A DNA stretch of 64,000 nucleotides, from NCBI GenBank assembly GCA_023393165.1, contig JAEWMJ010000038.1:1-64000 (forward strand), written 5' to 3'. Shown here one piece after another: positions 36,304-43,242 of the stretch. Numbering within the stretch: position 1 is the first letter of the stretch; the number at the start of each line of letters is the position of its first letter. The notes beneath the pieces were generated by a model. It was given only the letters and a program-made list of their open reading frames with translations. It was not told the origin of the DNA and ran no database searches. Position numbers and translations under genes: made by a program. The DNA is from Bacillota bacterium. GTDB lineage: Bacteria; Bacillota; Clostridia; Christensenellales; Christensenellaceae.

Positions 36304-36333
36304 TTGACAACAAAAACATCCATATGGTATAGT
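36304..36333 (+). promoter_or_regulatory. Promoter of the infC-rpmI-rplT operon
   Basis: TTGACA (36304-36309), 18 nt, TATAGT (36328-36333, 5 of 6). It begins 4 bp after thrS. Confidence 0.75.
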
Positions 36334-36339
36334 TTTATT

Positions 36340-36450
36340 TGTATGAAGTAGAAACACCCGTTTCTCACCTGCCGGTTACTGTATTGGCTGGTCAATGAAG
36401 GACTTGATTATTTTTGTGTGCGGGTATTTTTACCCGCACATTTTGGTTTA
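36340..36450 (+). ncRNA. L20 leader-type attenuator upstream of infC
   Basis: The leader ends in a terminator hairpin: TGTGCGGGTA (36417-36426) with TACCCGCACA (36431-36440) around TTTT, then TTTTGG. In Firmicutes this operon is repressed by ribosomal protein L20 binding its leader and favouring a terminator. Position and structure fit; identity to the Rfam model was not computed. Confidence 0.65.
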
Positions 36451-36505
36451 TAGATCTTTTCATTTTGCATTCGTGCAAAAGTAGACTATATAAGGAGGCG
36501 GTAAT

Positions 36506-37015
36506 ATCGCTAACGAACTGCTCATCAATGAGCAAATCAAAGACAGGGAAGTAAGAGTGGTAGCAGAGGACGGAAGCCAGCTTGGCATTCTGCCGCTGGC
36601 CGAAGCACTACGCATGGCGGATGAAAAGGAGCTTGATTTGGTGAATATTTCACCCAAGGCAACTCCGCCGGTCTGCAAAATCATGGATTACGGCAGATTC
36701 CGGTTCGAACAGGAAAAACGCCAAAAAGAAGCCCGTAAAAATCAAAAAGTGATTGTGCTGAAAGAAATGCGGCTATCGTCAACCATTGACAAACACGATA
36801 TGGAAGTGAAAGCCAAGAACGTCATCAAGTTCCTGCAGAGCGGGGATAAGGTGAAGGTTTCCATTCGGTTTAAAGGCAGACAGTTGAGCCATACCGATCA
36901 GGGGCTTTTGGTAATGAACGAGTTCCTTACTATGATCCAGGAAGCGGCGGTTGTCGAAAAGGCGGCAAAGATGGAAGGCAGAAGCATGTTTATGATATTA
37001 GCACCAAAGAACTAG
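36506..37015 (+). CDS. infC: Translation initiation factor IF-3, ATC start codon
   Basis: 169 residues. It binds the 30S subunit, prevents premature 50S joining and proofreads start codons. The conserved N-terminus (LLINEQIKDREVRV) lies upstream of any ATG, GTG or TTG, and the only fitting start is ATC 36506, with AAGGAGG (36492-36498) 7 nt before it. A rare start is a hallmark of infC (AUU in E. coli) and allows IF-3 to repress its own translation. A later GTG (36557) would delete the conserved N-terminus. Other motifs: TPPVCKIMDYG and KAKNVIKFLQSGDKVKVSI. Confidence 0.92.
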   Translation: MANELLINEQIKDREVRVVAEDGSQLGILPLAEALRMADEKELDLVNISPKATPPVCKIMDYGRFRFEQEKRQKEARKNQKVIVLKEMRLSSTIDKHDMEVKAKNVIKFLQSGDKVKVSIRFKGRQLSHTDQGLLVMNEFLTMIQEAAVVEKAAKMEGRSMFMILAPKN

Positions 37016-37032
37016 AAGGAGGGCAAATAAAA

Positions 37033-37230
37033 ATGCCAAAAATGAAAACGCACAGAGGAGCGGCAAAACGGTTCAGTCTGACAAAGACCGGCAGGGTAAA
37101 AAGAGCAAAAGCTTATAAGAGCCATATCCTCAATAAGAAATCATCCAAGAGGAAAAGAAATCTCCGTAAGGGCACATATATTTGCGCGGCGGAGCAGAGA
37201 AACATAAAAGTGTTGATTCCTTATAAGTAA
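37033..37230 (+). CDS. rpmI: Ribosomal protein bL35
   Basis: 65 residues, highly basic. KMKTHRGAAKRFSLT at the N-terminus and the KSSKRKRNLRKG segment are typical of bL35. It lies 17 bp after infC with AGAAGGAGG before the ATG, and is followed by rplT, the standard order. Confidence 0.97.
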   Translation: MPKMKTHRGAAKRFSLTKTGRVKRAKAYKSHILNKKSSKRKRNLRKGTYICAAEQRNIKVLIPYK

Positions 37231-37302
37231 TGTCCGCTGAATAAAACAAGGACATTTACTGATCGTCGCACAAATTTATAGTAATGTAGGAGGTAAGCTC
37301 AA

Positions 37303-37656
37303 TTGGCAAGAATTAAAAGGGCAGTGAACGCCCACAAAAAGCGTAGAAAAGTTTTTAAACTGGCGAAAGGATATTTTGGTGCAAAATCCAAGCAATACCG
37401 CTCGGCAAAAGCCGCGGTAATGAAATCGCTGAATTATGCATACATCGGCCGCAGGCTGAAGAAGCGCGATTTCAGGAAGCTTTGGATCGTGCGTATCAAC
37501 GCGCAGGCCAGGCAGAACGGCGTAAGCTATTCGCAGATGATGAACGGCCTCAAAAAAGCCGGCGTGGATATCAACAGAAAGATATTGGCGGATATGGCGG
37601 TTAACGATAAGAATGCTTTCGCTAAACTGGCAGAACTTGCAAAGAAAAGTGTTTGA
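37303..37656 (+). CDS. rplT: Ribosomal protein bL20
   Basis: 117 residues, basic. Starts with TTG 37303; AGGAGG (37289-37294) is 8 nt upstream. Family motifs: ARIKRAVNAHKKRRKVFKLA, GYFGAKSKQYRSAK, YIGRRLKKRDFR and LWIVRINAQAR. It assembles early into the 50S subunit, and in Firmicutes free L20 represses this operon through the leader described upstream. Confidence 0.97.
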   Translation: MARIKRAVNAHKKRRKVFKLAKGYFGAKSKQYRSAKAAVMKSLNYAYIGRRLKKRDFRKLWIVRINAQARQNGVSYSQMMNGLKKAGVDINRKILADMAVNDKNAFAKLAELAKKSV

Positions 37657-37670
37657 TTGAATTAAGATTG

Positions 37671-37704
37671 TAAACCCCATCTGATAGATGGGGTTTATGT
37701 TTTT
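37671..37704 (+). terminator. Terminator of infC-rpmI-rplT
   Basis: TAAACCCCATC and GATGGGGTTTA form an 11-bp stem with a 5-nt loop, then TGTTTTT. Confidence 0.88.
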
Positions 37705-37814
37705 ACTGGATGAACGGAGCCGAGCGTATGCCAAAACGTGATGAGGCGCGGAAGAAAACAACTAATTTTCTTATAAGTATAAGAAGAGGCAGCGCGAGTT
37801 TTGGGAAATATTTT

Positions 37815-38076
37815 GTCAGGAGGACGGAAGGGGGATTCCGATTTCCCCCTTTACGTCCTCCCGACACCCACCATAAACCCCTTTAATCGGCCCGCAGGGG
37901 CCTGGGGTCATACTCCCCAAGTCAATCTCCAATGCTTGCCCATATTAATCTGCTCTCTTTAACGCGTAGTATACTGTATTATGAGATGCTTTTTAAATTA
38001 ATGTGTATAAGAAAAGAGTTTATAAAGATATATGGTTTTCTTTTGGATACCTTTTCTTTTTTAAAAGAAAAGGTAT
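37815..38076. repeat. Structured dispersed element, copy 1
   Basis: A ~262-bp non-coding element also found at 42946-43217. Parts: a long imperfect hairpin (37815-37865, with GGAGGACG and AGGGGGA arms against TCCCCCT and CGTCCTCC); a conserved core (37878-37901, identical over 24 bases in copy 2) that can form CCCC/GGGG; GGGG/CCCC (37904-37918); TCTCCAATGCTTGCC (37926-37940); an AT-rich linker; GTTTTCTTTTG (38035-38045); and the 30-bp palindrome at 38047-38076. It ends 15 bp before a gene start. Confidence 0.75.
38047..38076. repeat. AT-rich palindrome, copy a
   Basis: Perfect 14-bp arms (ATACCTTTTCTTTT and its complement) around TT. The core CTTTTCTTTT-TT-AAAAGAAAAG is shared with copies b and, nearly, d. 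Confidence 0.8.
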
Positions 38077-38091
38077 AGAAAAAAAGATGAT

Positions 38092-38847
38092 ATGAAAAAG
38101 ATAGACAGTCTGCAGAACGAGACAATTAAAAAGGCGCGCGCGTTAAAGGCAAAGAAGGGCCGGGAAGAATACGGCCAATTTTTGGCCGAAGGCGAGAAAT
38201 GCGTGGAAGAGGCGCTGCTTTCCAGCTTTCAGGTGGATAGCGTATTTCTGCATGGCGAAAGCCATGCGATACAGGCCCTGGCCAAAGAACGCGGGGTTGA
38301 GGTGATACAGGTATCACGGCCCATCATTGAAACGCTCACAAGCGTCCAGACGCCTCAGAACGTTGCGGCCTGCATAGCCATTCCGGGGCAAATAAAACCG
38401 GCGGGCGGCCTTGTGGTTGCGCTGGACGGGGTATCCGACCCGTCGAACGTCGGCAGCATCATCCGCAGCGCTGACGCCGCGGGAGCTTCGGGAGTGGTAA
38501 TGGGCGAGGGGAGCGCGGACTATTTGAACCCCAAGGCGGTGCGGGCCTCCATGGGCAGTATTTTTCATCTGCATGTTTATGAAGGGGACCTGAAAACCTA
38601 TCTATGCGAATTTAAAAAGACGGGCAGTGTAATTGCCGGCCATCTGAAAGGAGAGCCCATAATGCCTTCCTTAAGCAACATGTGTCTTGTCATCGGGAAC
38701 GAATCGAGGGGCGTATCCGAAAAAATAACGGAAATATGCGACTATTTATATAAAATACCCATTTACGGACGGGCTGAAAGCTTGAACGCTGCAGTTGCCG
38801 CGGGTATAATGATGTATATGGCAAAAGAGAAAATGGAGAAGGCGTAG
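38092..38847 (+). CDS. TrmH/SpoU family RNA 2'-O-methyltransferase (YsgA-like)
   Basis: 251 residues. The N-terminal substrate-binding domain (about 1-95) is followed by the knotted SPOUT fold: ALDGVSDPSNVGSIIRSADA (motif 1), NPKAVRASMGSIF, LVIGNESRGVS (motif 2) and IPIYGRAESLNAAVAAGI (motif 3), together the SAM site. Such enzymes methylate ribose in rRNA or tRNA. Position just before pheST is the same as ysgA in B. subtilis. The ribosome site is weak, and a large palindromic element ends 15 bp upstream, which may affect its expression. Confidence 0.92.
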   Translation: MKKIDSLQNETIKKARALKAKKGREEYGQFLAEGEKCVEEALLSSFQVDSVFLHGESHAIQALAKERGVEVIQVSRPIIETLTSVQTPQNVAACIAIPGQIKPAGGLVVALDGVSDPSNVGSIIRSADAAGASGVVMGEGSADYLNPKAVRASMGSIFHLHVYEGDLKTYLCEFKKTGSVIAGHLKGEPIMPSLSNMCLVIGNESRGVSEKITEICDYLYKIPIYGRAESLNAAVAAGIMMYMAKEKMEKA

Positions 38848-38875
38848 TAACCGTTCATTCATTCGGGACACAGCC

Positions 38876-38977
38876 TTGGCGGCTGGTATTTGTACCCTGC
38901 GTGTCGCTAAAAGCTTGGAATAGCGCTGCTATTCCTTGCGCTTTTGCTCCTGGCAGGACGCAAATCCATCTCGCCAA
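38876..38977. repeat. 102-bp imperfect palindrome before pheS
   Basis: Symmetrical about 38926, with five paired arms: TTGGCG/CGCCAA, ATTTG/CAAAT, CTGC/GCAG, AAAAGC/GCTTTT and GGAATAGC/GCTATTCC around GCT. No T run follows. It is not a T-box (no recognisable antiterminator core). It could fold as a long hairpin in RNA of a TrmH-pheST transcript. Confidence 0.7.
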
Positions 38978-39021
38978 TTCCATATCCCTCATTGAATCAT
39001 CGGTTACGAGAGGAGTTTACA

Positions 39022-40044
39022 ATGAAAGAAAAGATCGATAGCATACTGGCCGAGGCAAGGAGCGCTCTTAAGGAAGCGGATACAATGCAAAAACTGCAGG
39101 ATGTCCGCGTGCGTTTTCTGGGGAAAAAAGGCAGTGTAACGGCCCTGATGAAGGGAATCGGCGATGCCTCACCCGAGCAGCGGGCGGAAATGGGAAAACT
39201 GGTCAACACCGCGCGGAGCGAGATCGAAAACGTGATCGAAGCCGCGCTTTCAGAGATAAAAACCAGTGAAAAACTGAAAAAATTGAAGGAAGAAACAGTG
39301 GATGTAACGCTTCCGGGAGCCGGAAGCCCGATCGGTTCACTGCATCCTTTGACGATCGTTTACCGCGAGATCAGGGATATATTCCTGCGGATGGGATTCG
39401 ATGTTTTTGAAGGCCCTGAAGTGGAAAGCGATCTTTACAACTTTGAGATGCTGAACATTCCCAAGAACCATCCCTCCAGGGACATGCAGGATACGTTTTA
39501 TGTAACGGAAGATATCGTCCTGCGCACACATACGTCGCCGGTACAGATACGCACGATGCTCAAAGCAAAACCGCCTATCCGGATGATATGTCCGGGACGG
39601 GTATACCGCTGCGATGATGTGGACGCTACACATTCCCCGGTTTTCAACCAGGTGGAAGGCCTGGTGGTGGACAAGCACATCACGCTTGCCAATTTAAAGG
39701 GAACGATCAACGCTTTTCTGAAAGAGTTTTACGGCGAAAACACCATAACCAAATTTCGTCCCGGATTTTTTCCGTTTACGGAACCCAGCGCAGAAGTGGA
39801 CGCAACCTGCAGCCTGTGCGGCGGCAAAGGCTGCCCGGCCTGCAAAGGCGCGGGCATGATTGAAGTTTTGGGATGCGGCATGGTAAATCCGGTTGTACTT
39901 AAGAACTGCGGCATCGATCCGGAAGTATATTCCGGGTTTGCATTCGGATTGGGGCTTGACAGGCTGACCAATATCAAATACGGCATCACGGACATCCGGC
40001 TGCTGTATGAGAATGACGTACGCTTTTTAAATCAGTTTAAGTAG
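39022..40044 (+). CDS. pheS: Phenylalanyl-tRNA synthetase alpha subunit
   Basis: 340 residues from ATG 39022 (GAGAGGAG 7 nt upstream), the usual PheS length; the frame is open further upstream through the palindrome, but without a start site. N-terminal coiled coil (about 1-85), then the class II core: GSLHPLT, FEGPEVESDLYNFEMLNIP, RDMQDTFYV, LLRTHTSPVQ equivalent (VLRTHTSPVQIRTM), FRPGFFPFTEPSAEVDA (motif 2 region) and GFAFGLGLDRL (motif 3). Forms an alpha2beta2 enzyme with PheT, encoded 23 bp downstream. Confidence 0.97.
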   Translation: MKEKIDSILAEARSALKEADTMQKLQDVRVRFLGKKGSVTALMKGIGDASPEQRAEMGKLVNTARSEIENVIEAALSEIKTSEKLKKLKEETVDVTLPGAGSPIGSLHPLTIVYREIRDIFLRMGFDVFEGPEVESDLYNFEMLNIPKNHPSRDMQDTFYVTEDIVLRTHTSPVQIRTMLKAKPPIRMICPGRVYRCDDVDATHSPVFNQVEGLVVDKHITLANLKGTINAFLKEFYGENTITKFRPGFFPFTEPSAEVDATCSLCGGKGCPACKGAGMIEVLGCGMVNPVVLKNCGIDPEVYSGFAFGLGLDRLTNIKYGITDIRLLYENDVRFLNQFK

Positions 40045-40067
40045 GAATAGGATTAAGGAGAATAGAT

Positions 40068-42446
40068 ATGCTTGCACCTCTGAGATGGATAAAGGATTAT
40101 GTGGATACAAACGAAGATGCTGACACGATAGCCAAAAAAATGATAATGATTGGCAACGGCGTAGAAGATATTGTACGTTTGGGCGAAAATATAAAAAACG
40201 TTGTGGTGTGTAAAATCACCAAGATTGAAAAACATCCGGACGCAGACAAACTGCTCGTCTGCCAAATTGACGCGGGCAAATACGGTGAACTGCAGATCGT
40301 AACCGCGGCGCAAAACGTGTTTGAAGGAGCGTATGTGCCGGTTGCTCTTCACGGCGCGGAACTTGCGACCGGGCAGATAATCAAGAAAGGCAAACTGCGC
40401 GGCGTGATTTCAGAAGGCATGTTTTGTTCGGGCGAGGAACTGAACCTGAAGGAAAGCGATTATGAGGGCGCGGAGATCCATGGGATACTGATCCTGAAGG
40501 ATGAGCCGGAACCGGGCGAGGATATCAGGACAATACTCGGGCTTTCGGGCAGCGTGATCGATTTTGAAATCGGCGCAAACAGGCCGGACTGCCTTTCCAT
40601 TATCGGAGTCGCGCGTGAAGCGGCGGCTGCGCTGGACGTAAAGTTTTCGCTGCCCGTGATTAACTTTACACCCGGAAATAACGATATAAAAGATATAGTG
40701 GACGTGGAAGTAGCCGCCCCTGACCTTTGCACAAGATATATTGCGAGGGCGGTGGGCAACGTCAAGATCGCCGAGTCTCCGGACTGGATGAAGCAGCGCC
40801 TGCAGGAGGCGGGGATACGTCCCATCAACAACATCGTGGATATTACCAATTACGTAATGCTGGAAACCGGGCAGCCCATGCATGCGTTTGACGCCGCGGA
40901 AATCCGCGGTAAAAAGATCATCGTGCGGCGTGCAGTCAACGGGGAAAAAATGAATACGCTGGACGGTAAAGAACGCGTATTTACAGATTCCATGCTTTTG
41001 ATCTGCGACAGCGAAGGCCCGATCGGGGTTGCCGGCATCATGGGCGGAGAAAATTCCGAGATCAAACCGACCACTACTGCCGTCGTGTTTGAAAGCGCAA
41101 AATTCCAGTACGGCAACATCCGGCAGACATCCCGCGCGCTTGGGATGGCGACCGAATCCTCCATGCGCTTTTCAAAGGGCCTTGACGCGGCTACCACCAA
41201 GTTTGCGATGGAACGTGCGCTGACATTGGTACAAATGTTGGCTGCAGGCAGCGTTGTGTCGGGAGAGGTGGACATACTGTCCGAAGACCTTTTCCCAAGG
41301 ACGGTCGGGACAACGGTTAACAAGGTAAACGCTCTCCTGGGAACCCAATTGACTGCCGCACAAATGAAAAAATCCCTCGAAAAAGTGTATATCAAAACCG
41401 ATGTTCTGGAAGACAAACTTCAGTGCAGCATTCCGCCTTTCAGGCAGGATATTGCCGGAAGCGCCGATATTGCAGAAGAAGTCGCGCGTATGTACGGTTA
41501 TGATAATATCGAAGCCGCGCCAATTGTCGGTAATGTAAGAGGCGGCGGCGTATCCGAAACTGAATCCGCTTTGGATATAATTAAAAACTATCTTGCAGGC
41601 GCGGGATATAACGAGTGCATCACCTATTCCTTCACAGGGGAAACGGAATATAAAAAACTCGGGATGCAGATGCCCGAATCGGTAAAAATTTTAAATCCGC
41701 TGGGCGACGATAACGCGTATATGCGTACAACGCTTGTTGCGGATATGCTGGAAGTCGTATCCGTCAACCTGAACAAGAAAAACAATTGCCTGCGGCTGTT
41801 TGAAACGGGCAGGATCTATATTCCGGCGTCCGAAGGAGCACTGCCCGACGAATATCCGGTGCTTTGCATGGCTGCTTCGGGAAGCGGCGCAGATTTCTTC
41901 CAATTGAAAGGTTGCATCGAGAATTTCATATGGCTGCTTTGTTCGGCGGGAATCACCTGCAGGCGCATTGAAAAAACGTATTTCCATCCCGGCGTAAGCG
42001 CGGAAATTTATATAGGACACGAGGCAATCGGAGAGATCGGCGAGGTACATCCGGATGTTGGCGAAAATTTTGACATCCAGGCGAAAACGATCATTGCGCA
42101 GATCAGAATCGATCAGCTGCTGAAGCACAAAAAACCGCAGTTCAAATATGCCGAACTGCCGAGATTCCCGGCGGTCGAAAGGGATATTGCCGTGGTTGTG
42201 GACGAGGAGATCGGCGCGGGCGACGTGCTGGGCATTATCAAGAAAGCGGGCACCAAAAGGCTGGTCAAAACGGAACTTTTTGACGTGTACAGGGACGCCA
42301 AACTGGGTGAGAATAAGAAAAGCCTTGCTTTTGGCCTGCAGTTTCGCGCGGCGGACAAGACCATGACGGATGAAGAAACGAATTCTATAATGGAAAAGAT
42401 CCTCCGCACGCTGGATAAAGAATGCGGCGCCAAACTGAGGCTGTAA
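40068..42446 (+). CDS. pheT: Phenylalanyl-tRNA synthetase beta subunit
   Basis: 792 residues. Domains in order: EMAP-like tRNA-binding OB fold (about 40-150; KHPDADKLLVCQIDAG), B1/B3/B4 editing module (about 210-390; RPINNIVDITNYVMLETGQP and GVAGIMGG), B5 (about 400-475; FPRTVGTTVNKVNALLG and DIAEEVARMYGYDNI), the pseudo-catalytic domain, and the C-terminal ferredoxin-fold anticodon domain (about 700-792; PRFPAVERDIAVVVDEE). Length is normal. AAGGAG precedes ATG. Confidence 0.97.
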   Translation: MLAPLRWIKDYVDTNEDADTIAKKMIMIGNGVEDIVRLGENIKNVVVCKITKIEKHPDADKLLVCQIDAGKYGELQIVTAAQNVFEGAYVPVALHGAELATGQIIKKGKLRGVISEGMFCSGEELNLKESDYEGAEIHGILILKDEPEPGEDIRTILGLSGSVIDFEIGANRPDCLSIIGVAREAAAALDVKFSLPVINFTPGNNDIKDIVDVEVAAPDLCTRYIARAVGNVKIAESPDWMKQRLQEAGIRPINNIVDITNYVMLETGQPMHAFDAAEIRGKKIIVRRAVNGEKMNTLDGKERVFTDSMLLICDSEGPIGVAGIMGGENSEIKPTTTAVVFESAKFQYGNIRQTSRALGMATESSMRFSKGLDAATTKFAMERALTLVQMLAAGSVVSGEVDILSEDLFPRTVGTTVNKVNALLGTQLTAAQMKKSLEKVYIKTDVLEDKLQCSIPPFRQDIAGSADIAEEVARMYGYDNIEAAPIVGNVRGGGVSETESALDIIKNYLAGAGYNECITYSFTGETEYKKLGMQMPESVKILNPLGDDNAYMRTTLVADMLEVVSVNLNKKNNCLRLFETGRIYIPASEGALPDEYPVLCMAASGSGADFFQLKGCIENFIWLLCSAGITCRRIEKTYFHPGVSAEIYIGHEAIGEIGEVHPDVGENFDIQAKTIIAQIRIDQLLKHKKPQFKYAELPRFPAVERDIAVVVDEEIGAGDVLGIIKKAGTKRLVKTELFDVYRDAKLGENKKSLAFGLQFRAADKTMTDEETNSIMEKILRTLDKECGAKLRL

Positions 42447-42514
42447 AAAAGATATTGAGAAAAATTGGCGGGCAATGTATAATAAAATAAATAGATATAT
42501 GGTGGTGGGAAACG

Positions 42515-42805
42515 TTGGAAAAAGTTAAGACGATCGTGAACATCGGCGGTAAGGAATATACCATAGCCGGTTCTGAGAGCGCCGAATATATTCATCGGGT
42601 TGCGCTGTGCGTCAACCAGAAGATGTCCGAACTCAAGCAGGGGAATGAGCAGCTGAACAATACGTTGCTGGCGGTTTTGACCGCGATCAATATCGCGGAT
42701 GATTATATCAAAACCAGGGACGAGCTGGAAGATACCAAAAAGGAACTGGAGATCATTAAAAAAACGATTCAGAAACCACCGGTCAACGTTTCCAAATTCA
42801 GATGA
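42515..42805 (+). CDS. zapA: Cell division protein ZapA-like
   Basis: 96 residues, starting with TTG 42515 after a weak GGTGGTGGG. The N-terminal beta/alpha domain has VNIGGKEYTIAGSESAEYIHRVA, then a coiled coil (about 50-86, DELEDTKKELEIIKK). ZapA dimers stabilise FtsZ filaments at midcell. It often follows pheT and precedes the U32 peptidase and mutS2 in Firmicutes, as here. A terminator follows. Confidence 0.9.
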   Translation: MEKVKTIVNIGGKEYTIAGSESAEYIHRVALCVNQKMSELKQGNEQLNNTLLAVLTAINIADDYIKTRDELEDTKKELEIIKKTIQKPPVNVSKFR

Positions 42806-42824
42806 ACGTTATGAAAAGGAACTC

Positions 42825-42856
42825 AGCAGCTTAAATTTCTTAAGCTGCTTTTTTTC
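42825..42856 (+). terminator. Terminator of pheST-zapA
   Basis: AGCAGCTTAA and TTAAGCTGCT form a 10-bp stem with a 5-nt loop, followed by a T run. Confidence 0.88.
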
Positions 42857-42945
42857 TGGAATAATAGGTAGAAAAGATACCTTTACGATAGATTTTATTG
42901 ACAAAGCAAATTGATTTTTCATGAGTTAAGCTTGGCGGATTTTTC

Positions 42946-43217
42946 GTCAGGCGGGCCAAGGGAGGATTCCGATTTCCCCCCTTAGGCCCCCTGACAACCC
43001 CCATAACCCCCTTTAATCGGCCCGCAGGGGCTCGGGGTCGTTCTCCCCAAGTGGGTCTCCAATGCTTGCCATTTGATTTGATTGTCATCGGAAAATGGTA
43101 CACTGTATTTTAAGTTGGTCATCCAATTCATATGCAACGTATCGATTTTATTCAAAATCTTTAATTAAGCGTTAGTTTTCTTTTGTATTACTTTTCTTTT
43201 TTAAAAGAAAAGTAATA
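42946..43217. repeat. Structured dispersed element, copy 2
   Basis: Same order as copy 1: hairpin 42946-42995 (GTCAGG with CCTGAC, GGGCC with GGCCC), the identical 24-base core at 43008-43031, GGGG/CCCC at 43034-43048, TCTCCAATGCTTGCC at 43056-43070, GTTTTCTTTTG at 43175-43185 and palindrome b. The first hairpin has different bases from copy 1, but they still pair. It ends 25 bp before the U32 peptidase gene. Confidence 0.75.
43186..43217. repeat. AT-rich palindrome, copy b
   Basis: Perfect 15-bp arms (TATTACTTTTCTTTT and its complement) around TT. Core identical to copy a; the outer bases differ in both arms together. Confidence 0.8.
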
Positions 43218-43242
43218 AATAAAAAAATCAGGAGCATAAAAA

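Noticed and set aside
38848..39021. T-box riboswitch before pheS
   Set aside because: No antiterminator core like AGGGTGG-N-ACCGCG was found, and no terminator follows the palindrome.
42840..43103. An 87-codon minus-strand frame across element copy 2
   Set aside because: It is a chance frame over the structured repeat and a terminator; the equivalent frame is not kept in copy 1.
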